Of a stretch of 7,859 bases of DNA, positions 1-7,229 are shown piece after piece. The stretch's first letter is position 1. Each line of letters opens with the position of its first letter. The DNA is from CAYMRB01 sp964392615 (GTDB lineage: Bacteria > Planctomycetota > UBA8108): the NCBI GenBank assembly GCA_964392615.1, contig CAYMRB010000460.1:1-7859 (forward strand), written 5' to 3'. The position numbers were made by a program, and so were the translations under genes. The notes under the pieces were generated by a model. That model was not told the DNA's origin, ran no database searches, and was given only the letters and a program-made list of their open reading frames with translations.

Positions 1-1
1 G

Positions 2-2743
2 ATCGTCGCCGGCGTCGAACACACCCCCGTGATTCCCGACGCGACCGAGAGCGTTCGAGTGCTCGCGACCGTCTCGGACGAATCAGAGCTCGTACGCGTG
101 CAGCTGTTCTACGCGGCTGACGGTGACGGCCCGCCACGGACGGTCGACATGGTCGACGACGGAGTCGGCGACGACCGCATCGCGGAGAACGGCGTCTACG
201 GCGCAAGCGTACCGCCGCATCCGGACCGCACCATCGTGGCGTTCTGGATCGAGGCGGAAGCGAACGGCGGGCAGTCGGTCGCCGTTCCCGTGAATCCTGG
301 TGCGAGGCCCTTCCTCTATCAAGTCGAATATTCGTCCCCCGCGACAGAGCGGCCGGTCTACCGCGTCATCATGCGAGCTGCGAGCCTTGTCGAGCTGCGC
401 ACTCGCAACCGTTTCTCGGACGAGCTCCTCGACATCACGTTCGTGGCGCACGGCCGCGCGTACTACAACCGTGGCATCCGATTGCGAGGCGCCTCGGCCC
501 GATCGTGTTCGCCGTCGAGCTATCGAGTCCAGTTCGACCACGACACGAACCTTCACGGCATCAAGCGCGTCAACCTGAACGGCTGCAATACGCATCGACA
601 GTGGGCAGGCCTCGATCTCCTGCGCCGCACGGGCATTCCGACGCCGTACGGGTGGTTCCGCCGTCTGGCGTTCAACGGCCAGCTCGAAGACGGCTGGCAC
701 CTGCGCGTCGAGGCGATCGACGCGGACTTCCTCGAACGCAACCTGCCCGGCGATGCCGACGGCAACCTCTATCGCGGGATCTACCAGGCGAATCTCGACT
801 ACCGGGGCGAGAACGCCAACCCCTACCGCGAACACTACCGCAAGGACACGAACGAGCTGACGGACGACTACAGCGACGTCGCCGACCTGTGCTTCCGATT
901 CGACCGTCGGACGACATCAGACGACGGTTTCCCGGCCGCCATCGAGGAGCGCGTGGACGTGCGCCAATGGGTCACGTACTTCGCGGCCTACGCCCTGCTC
1001 GGCTCGACCGAGAACAGCATTCTGCTCGACAACGGCGACGACTACTTCCTCTACCACCGCTTCTCGGACAACCGCTGGGTCCTCCTGCCTTGGGATCTCG
1101 ACAGCTGCTTCGACGAGGCGGAGCAGCGGCTGTTCCGTCCCACCGTGGACGCGATTGAGAGGTTCCTGCACCATCCGCTCTACGGGCCGTCGTTCTGGTG
1201 TGGCGTCGAGTACCTTCTGGACACGGCGTTCGAGCCGGAGCTGCTCGACGCACGGATCGATCACCTCGTGCCGCTCTTCCCGACCGAGAACGTGGAAGCT
1301 CTGCGCGACTTCGCGCGAATCCGTCGCGACTTTATCGCGGAGCGCATCGCGGGATCGCTCGACATGTCGAGCACGTTCGGAGGCATCGTCTGCGACGGTG
1401 TCCTCTATCCGAGTCGCGCCCTCGTGACGTTGTCCGGCCGCACTTCCGGTTGCCAGACGAGCTTCGTGCTCGTCGACGGCGAGAGGGCGGACTACGACGT
1501 GGCCTCGGCAACGTGGAGCTATGAGATCGACGCGGCCGTTCGTTCCGACATCCACGTCACCGCGTTCGACGATGCGGGACAGCAGATCGCGCAGGCCGAC
1601 GTCGTCGTCGCAGAGATCGTCGAGCCCGAAGGCGGCCTTTCCGATCCCGACGAGCACGCTCAGCGATCGGGAGGGGCGCACATCTCGATGAAGGCGATCG
1701 AGTTCTCTCGTATCGCCGACCCGGATGGCGACGGCAACGTCTGGGGCCGGGTCGAGAACATCGACGGTGCACTCGGCTCCGTTCGCGCCGTGCTTCAAGC
1801 ACCAGGCGACGGCAGGTACCGCCAGATGGGGCAGTCCGAGGCGATCTACCGACTCCGCTTCGCGACCGCCGGCACGTACCGCGCCTACTACCGATTGCGA
1901 GGCTTCAACGGGGAGACCGACGAGATCTACGTCCCGTTCGGATTCGATCAGGCGCCGACATCGACGGTGTGGGCATCGACGAGGGGCTTCGAGTGGCGAC
2001 CTTCTGGCAACTTCGTCGTGACGACCGCCGACGTGAAGAGCGGCAGGTCCTTCGAGCTGCGCGTCGGAGTCCACGAATTCTACGTGCGAATCGACGCGAT
2101 CGTGTTGAGTCTCGATCGCGGGCTCGACGGGCCGACTCTCGACTCGCTCGTCGACGACCCCGAAGAGTTCGTCCAGCCGCCGCGAGCGAACATCGAGGTT
2201 CTGCCCGGCCAACTCGTCGATCTCGTCGAGGGATCGGGCATGGTCACGCTCGACGGTTCCGGGTCTCGAAACGACCGCTGTGGCAGCGACGACTTGCGCT
2301 TCCTCTGGGAAAAGCTGTCGGGGCCGGCTGGCGATTCCTTCGGCGGAGCGGTCGATGCCGCTTCGGTCGCCGTCACGCTGCGCTCTCCCGGCGTCTATCG
2401 ATACCGCCTCAGGGTCGAGTCCGAAGGAGGAGCGTCCGCTGTCGAGACGGAGGTCACCGCGACAGCGGGAGCGGGAAACGCGTTCCTGCGATGTGACACC
2501 GACGGCGACGGCCAGAGCAGCATCACCGACGCGATCTTCTCGCTCCGGATCCTGTTCCTCGGAGAGGCCGAGCCCGCGTGCCGAGCGTCGTTCGACTGCG
2601 ACTCCGACGGCACGGACAACTTGACCGACCCGATCTTCTTCCTGAACTACTTCTTCCTCGGAGGCACGCCGCCAGCAGCTCCCTACCCAGATTGCGATGT
2701 GGCGGAGGTCGAGGTCTGTGCTCAGGACACTTGCTCGATGTAG
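2..2743 (+). CDS. CotH kinase family protein with CBM-like, PKD-like and dockerin-like C-terminal modules (5' partial)
   Basis: The frame is open to the left edge, and the codons before the first GTG (29) still read as protein, so the true start and any signal peptide lie outside the window. Residue numbers count from that GTG. Residues 1-100 form a beta-rich Ig-like domain with an 'MVDDG..DD' and 'NGVYGA' pattern often found ahead of CotH domains. Residues about 111-440 match the CotH kinase fold: RLRGAS (151-156), NLNG (182-185), an ExxDxxFL-like stretch (228-235), DNGDDYFLYH (334-343) and LLPWDLD (352-358), the likely metal-binding aspartates. Residues about 450-530 look like another Ig-like domain. 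Residues about 548-695 resemble a carbohydrate-binding module, ending in 'FELRVGVHEFYVRIDAIVLS'. Residues about 719-812 resemble a PKD/REJ-like domain (VTLDGSGSR, SGP). Two calcium-loop repeats follow (823-890). The role is probably extracellular or cell-surface, with protein phosphorylation possible but unproven. The lysines usual in the family's RG-SS-KK-Y motif are replaced (SPSSYR, 161-166), and the 904 residues contain only five lysines. Confidence 0.88.
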   Translation: MVAGVEHTPVIPDATESVRVLATVSDESELVRVQLFYAADGDGPPRTVDMVDDGVGDDRIAENGVYGASVPPHPDRTIVAFWIEAEANGGQSVAVPVNPGARPFLYQVEYSSPATERPVYRVIMRAASLVELRTRNRFSDELLDITFVAHGRAYYNRGIRLRGASARSCSPSSYRVQFDHDTNLHGIKRVNLNGCNTHRQWAGLDLLRRTGIPTPYGWFRRLAFNGQLEDGWHLRVEAIDADFLERNLPGDADGNLYRGIYQANLDYRGENANPYREHYRKDTNELTDDYSDVADLCFRFDRRTTSDDGFPAAIEERVDVRQWVTYFAAYALLGSTENSILLDNGDDYFLYHRFSDNRWVLLPWDLDSCFDEAEQRLFRPTVDAIERFLHHPLYGPSFWCGVEYLLDTAFEPELLDARIDHLVPLFPTENVEALRDFARIRRDFIAERIAGSLDMSSTFGGIVCDGVLYPSRALVTLSGRTSGCQTSFVLVDGERADYDVASATWSYEIDAAVRSDIHVTAFDDAGQQIAQADVVVAEIVEPEGGLSDPDEHAQRSGGAHISMKAIEFSRIADPDGDGNVWGRVENIDGALGSVRAVLQAPGDGRYRQMGQSEAIYRLRFATAGTYRAYYRLRGFNGETDEIYVPFGFDQAPTSTVWASTRGFEWRPSGNFVVTTADVKSGRSFELRVGVHEFYVRIDAIVLSLDRGLDGPTLDSLVDDPEEFVQPPRANIEVLPGQLVDLVEGSGMVTLDGSGSRNDRCGSDDLRFLWEKLSGPAGDSFGGAVDAASVAVTLRSPGVYRYRLRVESEGGASAVETEVTATAGAGNAFLRCDTDGDGQSSITDAIFSLRILFLGEAEPACRASFDCDSDGTDNLTDPIFFLNYFFLGGTPPAAPYPDCDVAEVEVCAQDTCSM
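2489..2698 (+). repeat. two tandem dockerin-like calcium-binding repeats at the protein C-terminus
   Basis: This is a protein-level tandem repeat at the end of the CotH-family protein. Unit 1 starts with the loop DTDGDGQSSITD (residues 823-834), followed by a hydrophobic helix ending ILFLG. Unit 2 starts with DCDSDGTDNLTD (856-867), followed by a helix ending YFFLGG and a proline-rich tail ending PDCD. Both loops keep acidic residues at positions 1, 3, 5 and 12 and glycine at 6, as in EF-hand/dockerin loops. Position 8, normally a branched hydrophobic residue, is Ser in unit 1 and Asp in unit 2. Cysteines at 822, 851, 857, 889, 897 and 902 flank the repeats and suggest disulfides, hence export. 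In planctomycetes such repeats are common C-terminal modules of secreted proteins. True cohesin binding is not implied. Confidence 0.75.
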
Positions 2744-2969
2744 AGGACCGCATCGAAGCCTGCCCGCCGAGAATCCACCGGACGAGTTCGGCATCCGCCG
2801 TCCCGGCCGATTTCATCCCCTGCAAGTGCAGCTCGCGCGCGGCGGCGCTCGCCCGCAGCTGCTCCCGCAGATCACGGAACTGCTCCGGCGTGATCGTTCC
2901 GTCGGCTCCGCCGCCTACTCGGCGCGCGTAGGATTGTTGGCAACGTGCTCGTTCTGTATCCTCGCCCAT
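2722..2969 (-). other. possible small or decayed minus-strand coding region in the intergenic gap
   Basis: Between the CotH gene and the dehydrogenase, the minus strand reads a plausible globular sequence over about 2760-2915. It includes DGTITPEQFRDLREQLR and, further on, GTADAELVRWILGG. Over 52 codons I counted about 77% GC at position 1, 54% at position 2 and 85% at position 3, with purine-rich first positions. This is the usual profile of a real gene in GC-rich DNA. The opposite-strand reading of the same frame is arginine-rich and less protein-like. The only ATG is at 2969, it has no ribosome binding site, and the first 18 codons are poor. In this frame there is no stop until inside the CotH gene (2523). 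Switching frame near 2740-2750 gives GFDAVLYIEQVS and a stop at 2722-2724. The most likely explanations are a frameshifted relic or a gene fragment. No family was recognised. Confidence 0.25.
2934..2962 (+). promoter_or_regulatory. weak sigma70-like promoter candidate for the dehydrogenase/vWA operon
   Basis: TTGTTG (2934-2939) and TATCCT (2957-2962) are spaced 17 bp apart, in the most AT-rich patch of the 347-bp gap. They match 3/6 and 4/6 of the sigma70 consensus. Transcription from here would begin near 2970 and leave a leader of about 120 nt before the start codon at 3091. The match is weak and could be chance. It overlaps the start of the possible minus-strand coding region. Confidence 0.2.
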
Positions 2970-3026
2970 CGACGCGAGACGAGGTGCGGGAGCACTTCGA
3001 GACCGTCCGCGGCAACCGGCGAGCCT

Positions 3027-3084
3027 CGAGGCGACGCCGACGTGAGAGTCGCCTCGGCGACTCGGGAATCCGAGAGGTAGAGAG
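3027..3084 (+). promoter_or_regulatory. leader with three competing hairpins ahead of the dehydrogenase
   Basis: Three perfect inverted repeats lie in a row. Hairpin A pairs CGAGGCGAC (3027-3035) with GTCGCCTCG (3048-3056), giving a 9-bp stem and 12-nt loop. Hairpin B pairs GAGTCGC (3046-3052) with GCGACTC (3057-3063), giving a 7-bp stem and 4-nt loop. Hairpin C pairs CTCGG (3061-3065) with CCGAG (3070-3074), giving a 5-bp stem and 4-nt loop. A and B share bases 3048-3052, and B and C share 3061-3063. Forming A would therefore release C, and forming B would exclude both. Hairpin C ends within the purine-rich run GAGAGG (3072-3077), one possible ribosome binding site. A second candidate, GAGAG (3080-3084), lies 6 nt before the ATG and stays free. 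A switch in translation is an inference. No known riboswitch class was recognised, and GC-rich DNA forms hairpins by chance. Confidence 0.3.
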
Positions 3085-3090
3085 CCACAT

Positions 3091-4239
3091 ATGAAGATCA
3101 TCGTCCTGGGCGCCGGCTTGGTCGGCGGCCCCATGGCACGCGACCTGGCTGCCGACGAAGCGTTTCGAGTCAGCGTGGCCGACATCGACCGCGCGGCCCT
3201 GGACCGGTTGGAGAAGCAGGCGGACATCACGCCGATCGTCGCCGACCTCTCGGATCCGGCTCGCGTCGAGGCCCTGGTCGGCGAATACGACTTCGTGGTC
3301 GGCGCCGTGCCGGGCTTTCTCGGCTTCCAGACTCTGCGAGCCGTGCTCGAGGCCGGTCGCCCGATCGTCGACATCTCGTTCTTCGCCGAGGACCCGCTCC
3401 TCCTGGACGACCTGGCCCGCGACAAGGGCGTCACCGCCATCGTGGACTGCGGCGTCTGCCCCGGCATGGACAATGCGCTGATCGGTCGGGCCGCGCGGCG
3501 GCTGGATGAGCTGGAGTCGGCGCGGATCTATGTCGGCGGCCTGCCCCGGATCCGACAGTGGCCGTGGGAGTACAAGGCGGTCTTCTCGCCCAGCGACGTC
3601 ATCGAGGAGTACGTCCGTCCCGCCCGCCTCATCGAGAACGGCCGACAGGTCACGCGACCCGCCCTATCCGATCCGGAGCTCATCGACTTCCCCGGCGTCG
3701 GGACGCTCGAGGCTTTCAATACCGATGGCCTGCGCACGCTGATCGACACGATCGGCGCTCCTGACATGCGGGAGAAGACCCTCCGCTACCCGGGACACAT
3801 CGAGAAGATGGCCGTATTGCGCGAGGCCGGCTTCTTCAGCACGGAGCCGGTCGAAGTCGATGGTCAGCGCGTCCGTCCGCTGGACGTCACGGCACGCCTG
3901 CTCTTCCCCATGTGGCAGCTGCAGGAGGGCGAGGGCGACATCACCGTGCTGCAAGTCCGCATCGAGGGCCGCATCGCGGGCAAGCGGCAGCGCTTCGTCT
4001 ACGACCTGCTCGATCACTTCGACTCCGAGCTGGGCATCACGTCCATGGCTCGCACGACGGGCTACACCGCGACGATGGCGCTGCGACTGGTCGCTCAGGG
4101 GCGCTACTCGCGGCCGGGCATCTCGCCGCCCGAGTTCCTGGGGCAGGAGCCGGGCTGCGTGTCTTTCCTGCTCGAAGGACTGGCGCAGCGCGGAGTCGTG
4201 TATCGGGAGACGGTGGACGAGCTCGAGAAGGAGACGTAG
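3091..4239 (+). CDS. saccharopine dehydrogenase-family oxidoreductase, L-lysine dehydrogenase-like
   Basis: This is a complete 382-residue cytoplasmic enzyme. The N-terminal Rossmann fold shows GAGLVGGPMA (7-16), followed by an acidic residue at the end of the second strand (VADID, 29-33), which suggests NAD preference. Further family signatures are VVGAVPGFLGF (69-79), DCGVCPGMDN (119-128), the YVGGLPR stretch (147-153) and KTLRYPGHIEKM (229-240). The length and motif order match the saccharopine dehydrogenase / L-lysine 6-dehydrogenase group (about 345-400 residues), which oxidises lysine or related amino acids with NAD(P). The overall pattern recalls archaeal and Geobacillus lysine dehydrogenases, but the exact substrate cannot be read from sequence. 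The ATG at 3091 is chosen because the glycine-rich loop follows directly and GAGAG lies 6 nt upstream. It is the first gene of a tight four-gene row. The pairing of a metabolic dehydrogenase with vWA genes is odd, and it may simply be co-transcribed. Confidence 0.88.
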   Translation: MKIIVLGAGLVGGPMARDLAADEAFRVSVADIDRAALDRLEKQADITPIVADLSDPARVEALVGEYDFVVGAVPGFLGFQTLRAVLEAGRPIVDISFFAEDPLLLDDLARDKGVTAIVDCGVCPGMDNALIGRAARRLDELESARIYVGGLPRIRQWPWEYKAVFSPSDVIEEYVRPARLIENGRQVTRPALSDPELIDFPGVGTLEAFNTDGLRTLIDTIGAPDMREKTLRYPGHIEKMAVLREAGFFSTEPVEVDGQRVRPLDVTARLLFPMWQLQEGEGDITVLQVRIEGRIAGKRQRFVYDLLDHFDSELGITSMARTTGYTATMALRLVAQGRYSRPGISPPEFLGQEPGCVSFLLEGLAQRGVVYRETVDELEKET

Positions 4240-4248
4240 AGCCGCAAC

Positions 4249-5157
4249 GTGTCGAACGAAGGTAACAGCCGCCACGCATTCCTGGACGCGCAGATCCTCG
4301 CCCGGCTCTGGGGCCTGATGCTGCACGCACGACTGCCGATGCTCGGCAGCGTGTCGGGCCACCACCGCAGCCCGATCTGCGGCTCGAGCTTGGAGTTCGC
4401 CGAGTATCGCAAGTACGTCCCCGGCGACGATCCCCGCCGACTCGACTGGCGAGCCTGGGGCCGCTCGGATCGCTACTACATCAAGGAGTTCGAGGCCGAC
4501 ACGAACCTCCGCCTCTGCCTGATCGTCGACACGAGCGGCTCGCTCAACTACGCGGTCAACGGCGTGTCGAAGCTCGACCAGATGAAGTCGCTCGCCGGCA
4601 CCCTGGCCTACTTGACGTCGCGACAGGGCGACGCCGTGGGACTGTGCTGCGCCGGCGAGGAGTTCCGCGCCGAGATTCGCCCGAAGCGCAACGCGACGCA
4701 CCTGCGCATCGTGCTCGACAAGCTCGCCGAGATCCGCGCCGGAGGTGAAACCGGCCTGGCCACGTCGCTGCACGAAGCTGCCGAGACGATCCGTCAGCGG
4801 GCGCTGATCGTCGTCGTGTCCGATCTGTTCATCGAGCCGGAAGTCCTGCGCGACTGCTTCCAGCATCTGCGTTTTCGCAAGCACGACGTCGCGGTGTTCC
4901 ACCTGCTCGATCAGAGCGAGGTGGACTTCGAGTTCGAGCGCCCGACGCGCTTTCTCGACCTCGAGGGAGGCGCGCCGATCCTGGCCGACCCGAGCCTCAT
5001 GGGCGAGACGTACCGCACCGCGATCGGCGACTACCTCGGCGAGCTCGGCAGCGTGATGCGCGAGGCGGCGGTCGACTACCACCGCGTCGGCTTGAACGAT
5101 ACGGTCGACCAGGTGCTCGCTCGCTTCCTGATCGGACGAGCTCCGAAGAAGAAATAG
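4249..5157 (+). CDS. DUF58 domain-containing protein (vWA-like)
   Basis: This 302-residue soluble protein has no membrane segment. The hallmark DUF58 region is EFAEYRKYVPGDDPRRLDWR (49-68), followed by a GRSDRYYIKEFE stretch (71-82). It leads into a vWA-like domain with an intact metal-ion-dependent adhesion motif DTSGS (94-98). Threonine 168 (GGETG) and SDLF (191-194) fit the second and third metal-site positions. DUF58 proteins usually pair with a MoxR AAA+ ATPase and membrane vWA proteins and are thought to act in assembly or regulation of envelope or enzyme complexes. The biochemical role is not established. The short form seen here lacks the N-terminal membrane helices of the longer DUF58 proteins. 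The start is a GTG 9 bp after the dehydrogenase stop, with only weak purine-rich signals before it (TAGAG about 7 nt upstream). The short gap suggests co-transcription and perhaps translational coupling. Confidence 0.92.
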   Translation: MSNEGNSRHAFLDAQILARLWGLMLHARLPMLGSVSGHHRSPICGSSLEFAEYRKYVPGDDPRRLDWRAWGRSDRYYIKEFEADTNLRLCLIVDTSGSLNYAVNGVSKLDQMKSLAGTLAYLTSRQGDAVGLCCAGEEFRAEIRPKRNATHLRIVLDKLAEIRAGGETGLATSLHEAAETIRQRALIVVVSDLFIEPEVLRDCFQHLRFRKHDVAVFHLLDQSEVDFEFERPTRFLDLEGGAPILADPSLMGETYRTAIGDYLGELGSVMREAAVDYHRVGLNDTVDQVLARFLIGRAPKKK

Positions 5158-5169
5158 GACGGATCGTCC
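5157..5169 (+). other. small inverted repeat between the DUF58 stop and the next start
   Basis: GGACG (5157-5161) and CGTCC (5165-5169) can form a 5-bp stem with a 3-nt loop, starting at the last base of the DUF58 stop codon. No T-tract follows, so it is not an intrinsic terminator. It lies 8 nt before the ATG at 5178, where a ribosome binding site would be expected and none is obvious. It could modulate initiation or be chance. Confidence 0.2.
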
Positions 5170-5177
5170 ACGTCGAC

Positions 5178-7229
5178 ATGAGCTTCCTCGAACCCCTGAT
5201 CCTCGCCGCACTGCCGCTGATGGCGCTGCCCGTGATCATCCACCTGATCCACCGGCGCCGGCACCGGAACGTCCACTGGGCGGCGATGATGTTCCTCGTG
5301 CGCGCGCAGCGCATGAACAAGGGCATGGCGCGCCTGCGCCACATCCTGATCCTGCTCATGCGTGCACTGGCGATCGGCGCATTGGTCTTCGCTATCAGTC
5401 GTCCCCTCGCGAGCGGCTGGCTGAGCGGCGCGGCGATGGGCCGCCCCGACGCGACGCTGATTCTGCTCGACCGCTCGGCGAGCATGGAGGCGCAGAACCT
5501 CCAGACCGGCGAGTCGAAACGAACGACGGCTCTTCGCAGACTGACGGAGGTCCTCGAGAAGCGCGGCCACGGCGACCAATTGGTGCTGATCGACAGCGCC
5601 GGCGGTGAGACGCGGTCCGTCGACTCGCCGCGTGACCTGCTCCGCCTGCCGCAGACCGCGGCGACCGCCACCAGCGCGGACATCCCGGGGCTGCTCGAGA
5701 CAGGCCTGGCCTATCTCGAGGCGAACGAGTCGGGACGCGCCGATGTCTGGATCTGCTCCGACCTGAGCGCGAACGATTGGGATGCGCAGAGCGGTCGCTG
5801 GGCAGCGATTCGTCAGCGGCTCGCCAGCTCGAAGGGCGTGCACGCGTTCCTGCTCTCCTACGCGGAAGGCACCGCGGATAATCTGTCGATCCGCGTCGCG
5901 AACGTCCGGCGGCGGCAGAGCGGCAAGCGCGCCGAGCTCGTTCTCGATGTGCTCGTGCGAGTACAGGGGCGATCGAGCGACTCGGACGATGTCGCACGCC
6001 GGGTGCCGATCGAGGTCGAGGTTCACGGTGTCCGCTCGGTCGTCGAGGTCGAGCTCGACACGGATGGAGCGTCGCTACAGGGACACCGCATTCCGATCGA
6101 CGCCAGGCTGCGCTCGGGCTGGGGATCGGTGGCGTTGCCCGCTGACGCGAACCCGCTCGACAACCGCTTCTACTTCGCGTTCTCCGAGCCGCCAGTGCGC
6201 AAGACGGTCATCGTCAGCGACGACGCGAGAACCGGCGAGGCCTTCCGCCGCGCAGTGGCGATTCCGATGGATCCGACCCTGCAGCACGATGTCGCGGTGG
6301 TCCCTTCGGCGCGCACGGGCGAGATCGATTGGCAGAGCGCGGGGCTCTTGATCTGGCACGCGCCGCTTCCCGGAGGCTGGGTGGCCGAGCAGATCGAGCG
6401 CTTCGTCGACTCCGGCCGCGTGGCGCTGTTCTGTCCGCCGGGTGGACCGGCCGAGGAGAAGCTCTTCGGCTCGCGTTGGGGTGACTGGAGGGAAACCGCG
6501 AAGGAGCCGGGCGAGGTCTCGTGGTGGCGCGGCGATGCGGACCTGCTGGCTCATGTGGGCAGCGGCGACGCCCTGCCGCTCGACGAGTTGCGCGTGTACC
6601 GCTACCGCACCGTCGAAAGTCGCGGCACGCCTCTGGCCCGGCTCGGAGACGGATCGCCCCTGCTGACGCGAGTGGCGACCGACCGCGGCGGCGCGTACTT
6701 CTGCAGCACGTTGCCCACCGCGCAGTTCTCGTCGCTCGAACGCGACGGAATCGCGTTCTACGCGATGTTGCAGCGGGCGCTCGCCGACGGCACACGCGCG
6801 CTCGACTCGGCCTCTTCACGCGCCGCGGGTCCGGCCGCGCTCGCGGACCGCGACGAGTGGGAGCCCGTCGCACCCGAAGGCGACGCGCCGACGCTCTCCC
6901 AACGCGGACTGCACGCCGGCGTCTTTCGATCCGGCGAGTACTGGGCCGCGGTGAACCGTAGCGCGGCCGAAGACGACCCCGCCGTGACGCCGGTCGCGGC
7001 CGTGGACGCGCTCTTCGCAGGAACATCGTACGAGCGCATCGACGACGCCGTCGGCGACACAGCCGCGCTGGTGAGCGAGATCTGGCGCACGTTTCTCCTC
7101 GCGATGGCGCTGGCGTTGGTCTTGGAGGCGGCGTTGAGCTTGCCGAAGACGAAGAAGACCGATCCGCCGCTTGCCAGCGAGTTCGCGGACGCCAGCGGCG
7201 AGACGAGCCGAGCGGGGGCGGCGTCATGA
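5178..7229 (+). CDS. BatA-like membrane protein with von Willebrand factor A domain
   Basis: This is a complete 683-residue protein. It opens with the BatA-type N-terminal membrane region (TIGR02226-like): a first helix at about 4-22, the conserved IIHLIHRRR (20-28), a Trp-containing segment (NVHWAAM) and a second helix at about 55-75. A vWA domain follows with the intact metal-site motif DRSAS (98-102) and a second acidic site in WICSDLS (191-197). Residues about 235-340 form a beta-rich, adhesion-like domain. Residues about 341-540 resemble the glutamine-amidotransferase-like fold often found in such proteins (VIVSDDA, LLIWHAPLPGG). A third helix at about 637-655 is followed by a charged, probably cytoplasmic tail. 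The ATG at 5178 is chosen because the BatA start (MSFLEPL) is typical, although no clear ribosome binding site precedes it. It likely works with the DUF58 protein and the downstream vWA protein in one membrane complex. The substrate is unknown. Confidence 0.88.
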   Translation: MSFLEPLILAALPLMALPVIIHLIHRRRHRNVHWAAMMFLVRAQRMNKGMARLRHILILLMRALAIGALVFAISRPLASGWLSGAAMGRPDATLILLDRSASMEAQNLQTGESKRTTALRRLTEVLEKRGHGDQLVLIDSAGGETRSVDSPRDLLRLPQTAATATSADIPGLLETGLAYLEANESGRADVWICSDLSANDWDAQSGRWAAIRQRLASSKGVHAFLLSYAEGTADNLSIRVANVRRRQSGKRAELVLDVLVRVQGRSSDSDDVARRVPIEVEVHGVRSVVEVELDTDGASLQGHRIPIDARLRSGWGSVALPADANPLDNRFYFAFSEPPVRKTVIVSDDARTGEAFRRAVAIPMDPTLQHDVAVVPSARTGEIDWQSAGLLIWHAPLPGGWVAEQIERFVDSGRVALFCPPGGPAEEKLFGSRWGDWRETAKEPGEVSWWRGDADLLAHVGSGDALPLDELRVYRYRTVESRGTPLARLGDGSPLLTRVATDRGGAYFCSTLPTAQFSSLERDGIAFYAMLQRALADGTRALDSASSRAAGPAALADRDEWEPVAPEGDAPTLSQRGLHAGVFRSGEYWAAVNRSAAEDDPAVTPVAAVDALFAGTSYERIDDAVGDTAALVSEIWRTFLLAMALALVLEAALSLPKTKKTDPPLASEFADASGETSRAGAAS

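Noticed and set aside
29..31. GTG at 29 as the real start of the CotH-family gene
   Set aside because: The frame stays open to the window edge, the residues before it continue the Ig-like domain (IVAGVEHTP), and no signal peptide or ribosome binding site is present.
917..2794. Long open frame of 625 codons on the minus strand across the CotH gene
   Set aside because: Its translation is a low-complexity Arg/Asp/Val-rich mirror of the CotH gene, whose + strand frame carries clear domains. Few stop codons are expected opposite a GC-rich gene.
2828..2862. Inverted repeat GCAGCT/AGCTGC as a terminator of the CotH gene
   Set aside because: The stem is only 6 bp with a loop of over 20 nt, there is no T-tract, and it lies inside the coding-like minus-strand stretch.
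3023..3032. Perfect 10-bp palindrome GCCTCGAGGC as an operator
   Set aside because: It overlaps the 5' arm of the leader hairpin and is a single short GC-rich palindrome with no second copy nearby, so a protein-binding site cannot be supported.
2697..3080. 127-codon + strand open frame bridging the CotH 3' end and the gap
   Set aside because: It is arginine-rich with pyrimidine-rich first codon positions, and it runs codon-aligned opposite the more protein-like minus-strand reading. It starts inside the CotH gene without a ribosome binding site.
3664..5211. Open frame of 515 codons on the minus strand across the dehydrogenase and DUF58 genes
   Set aside because: It spans two well-supported + strand genes and their junction. 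The translation shows no recognisable motif and has the composition of an antisense shadow.
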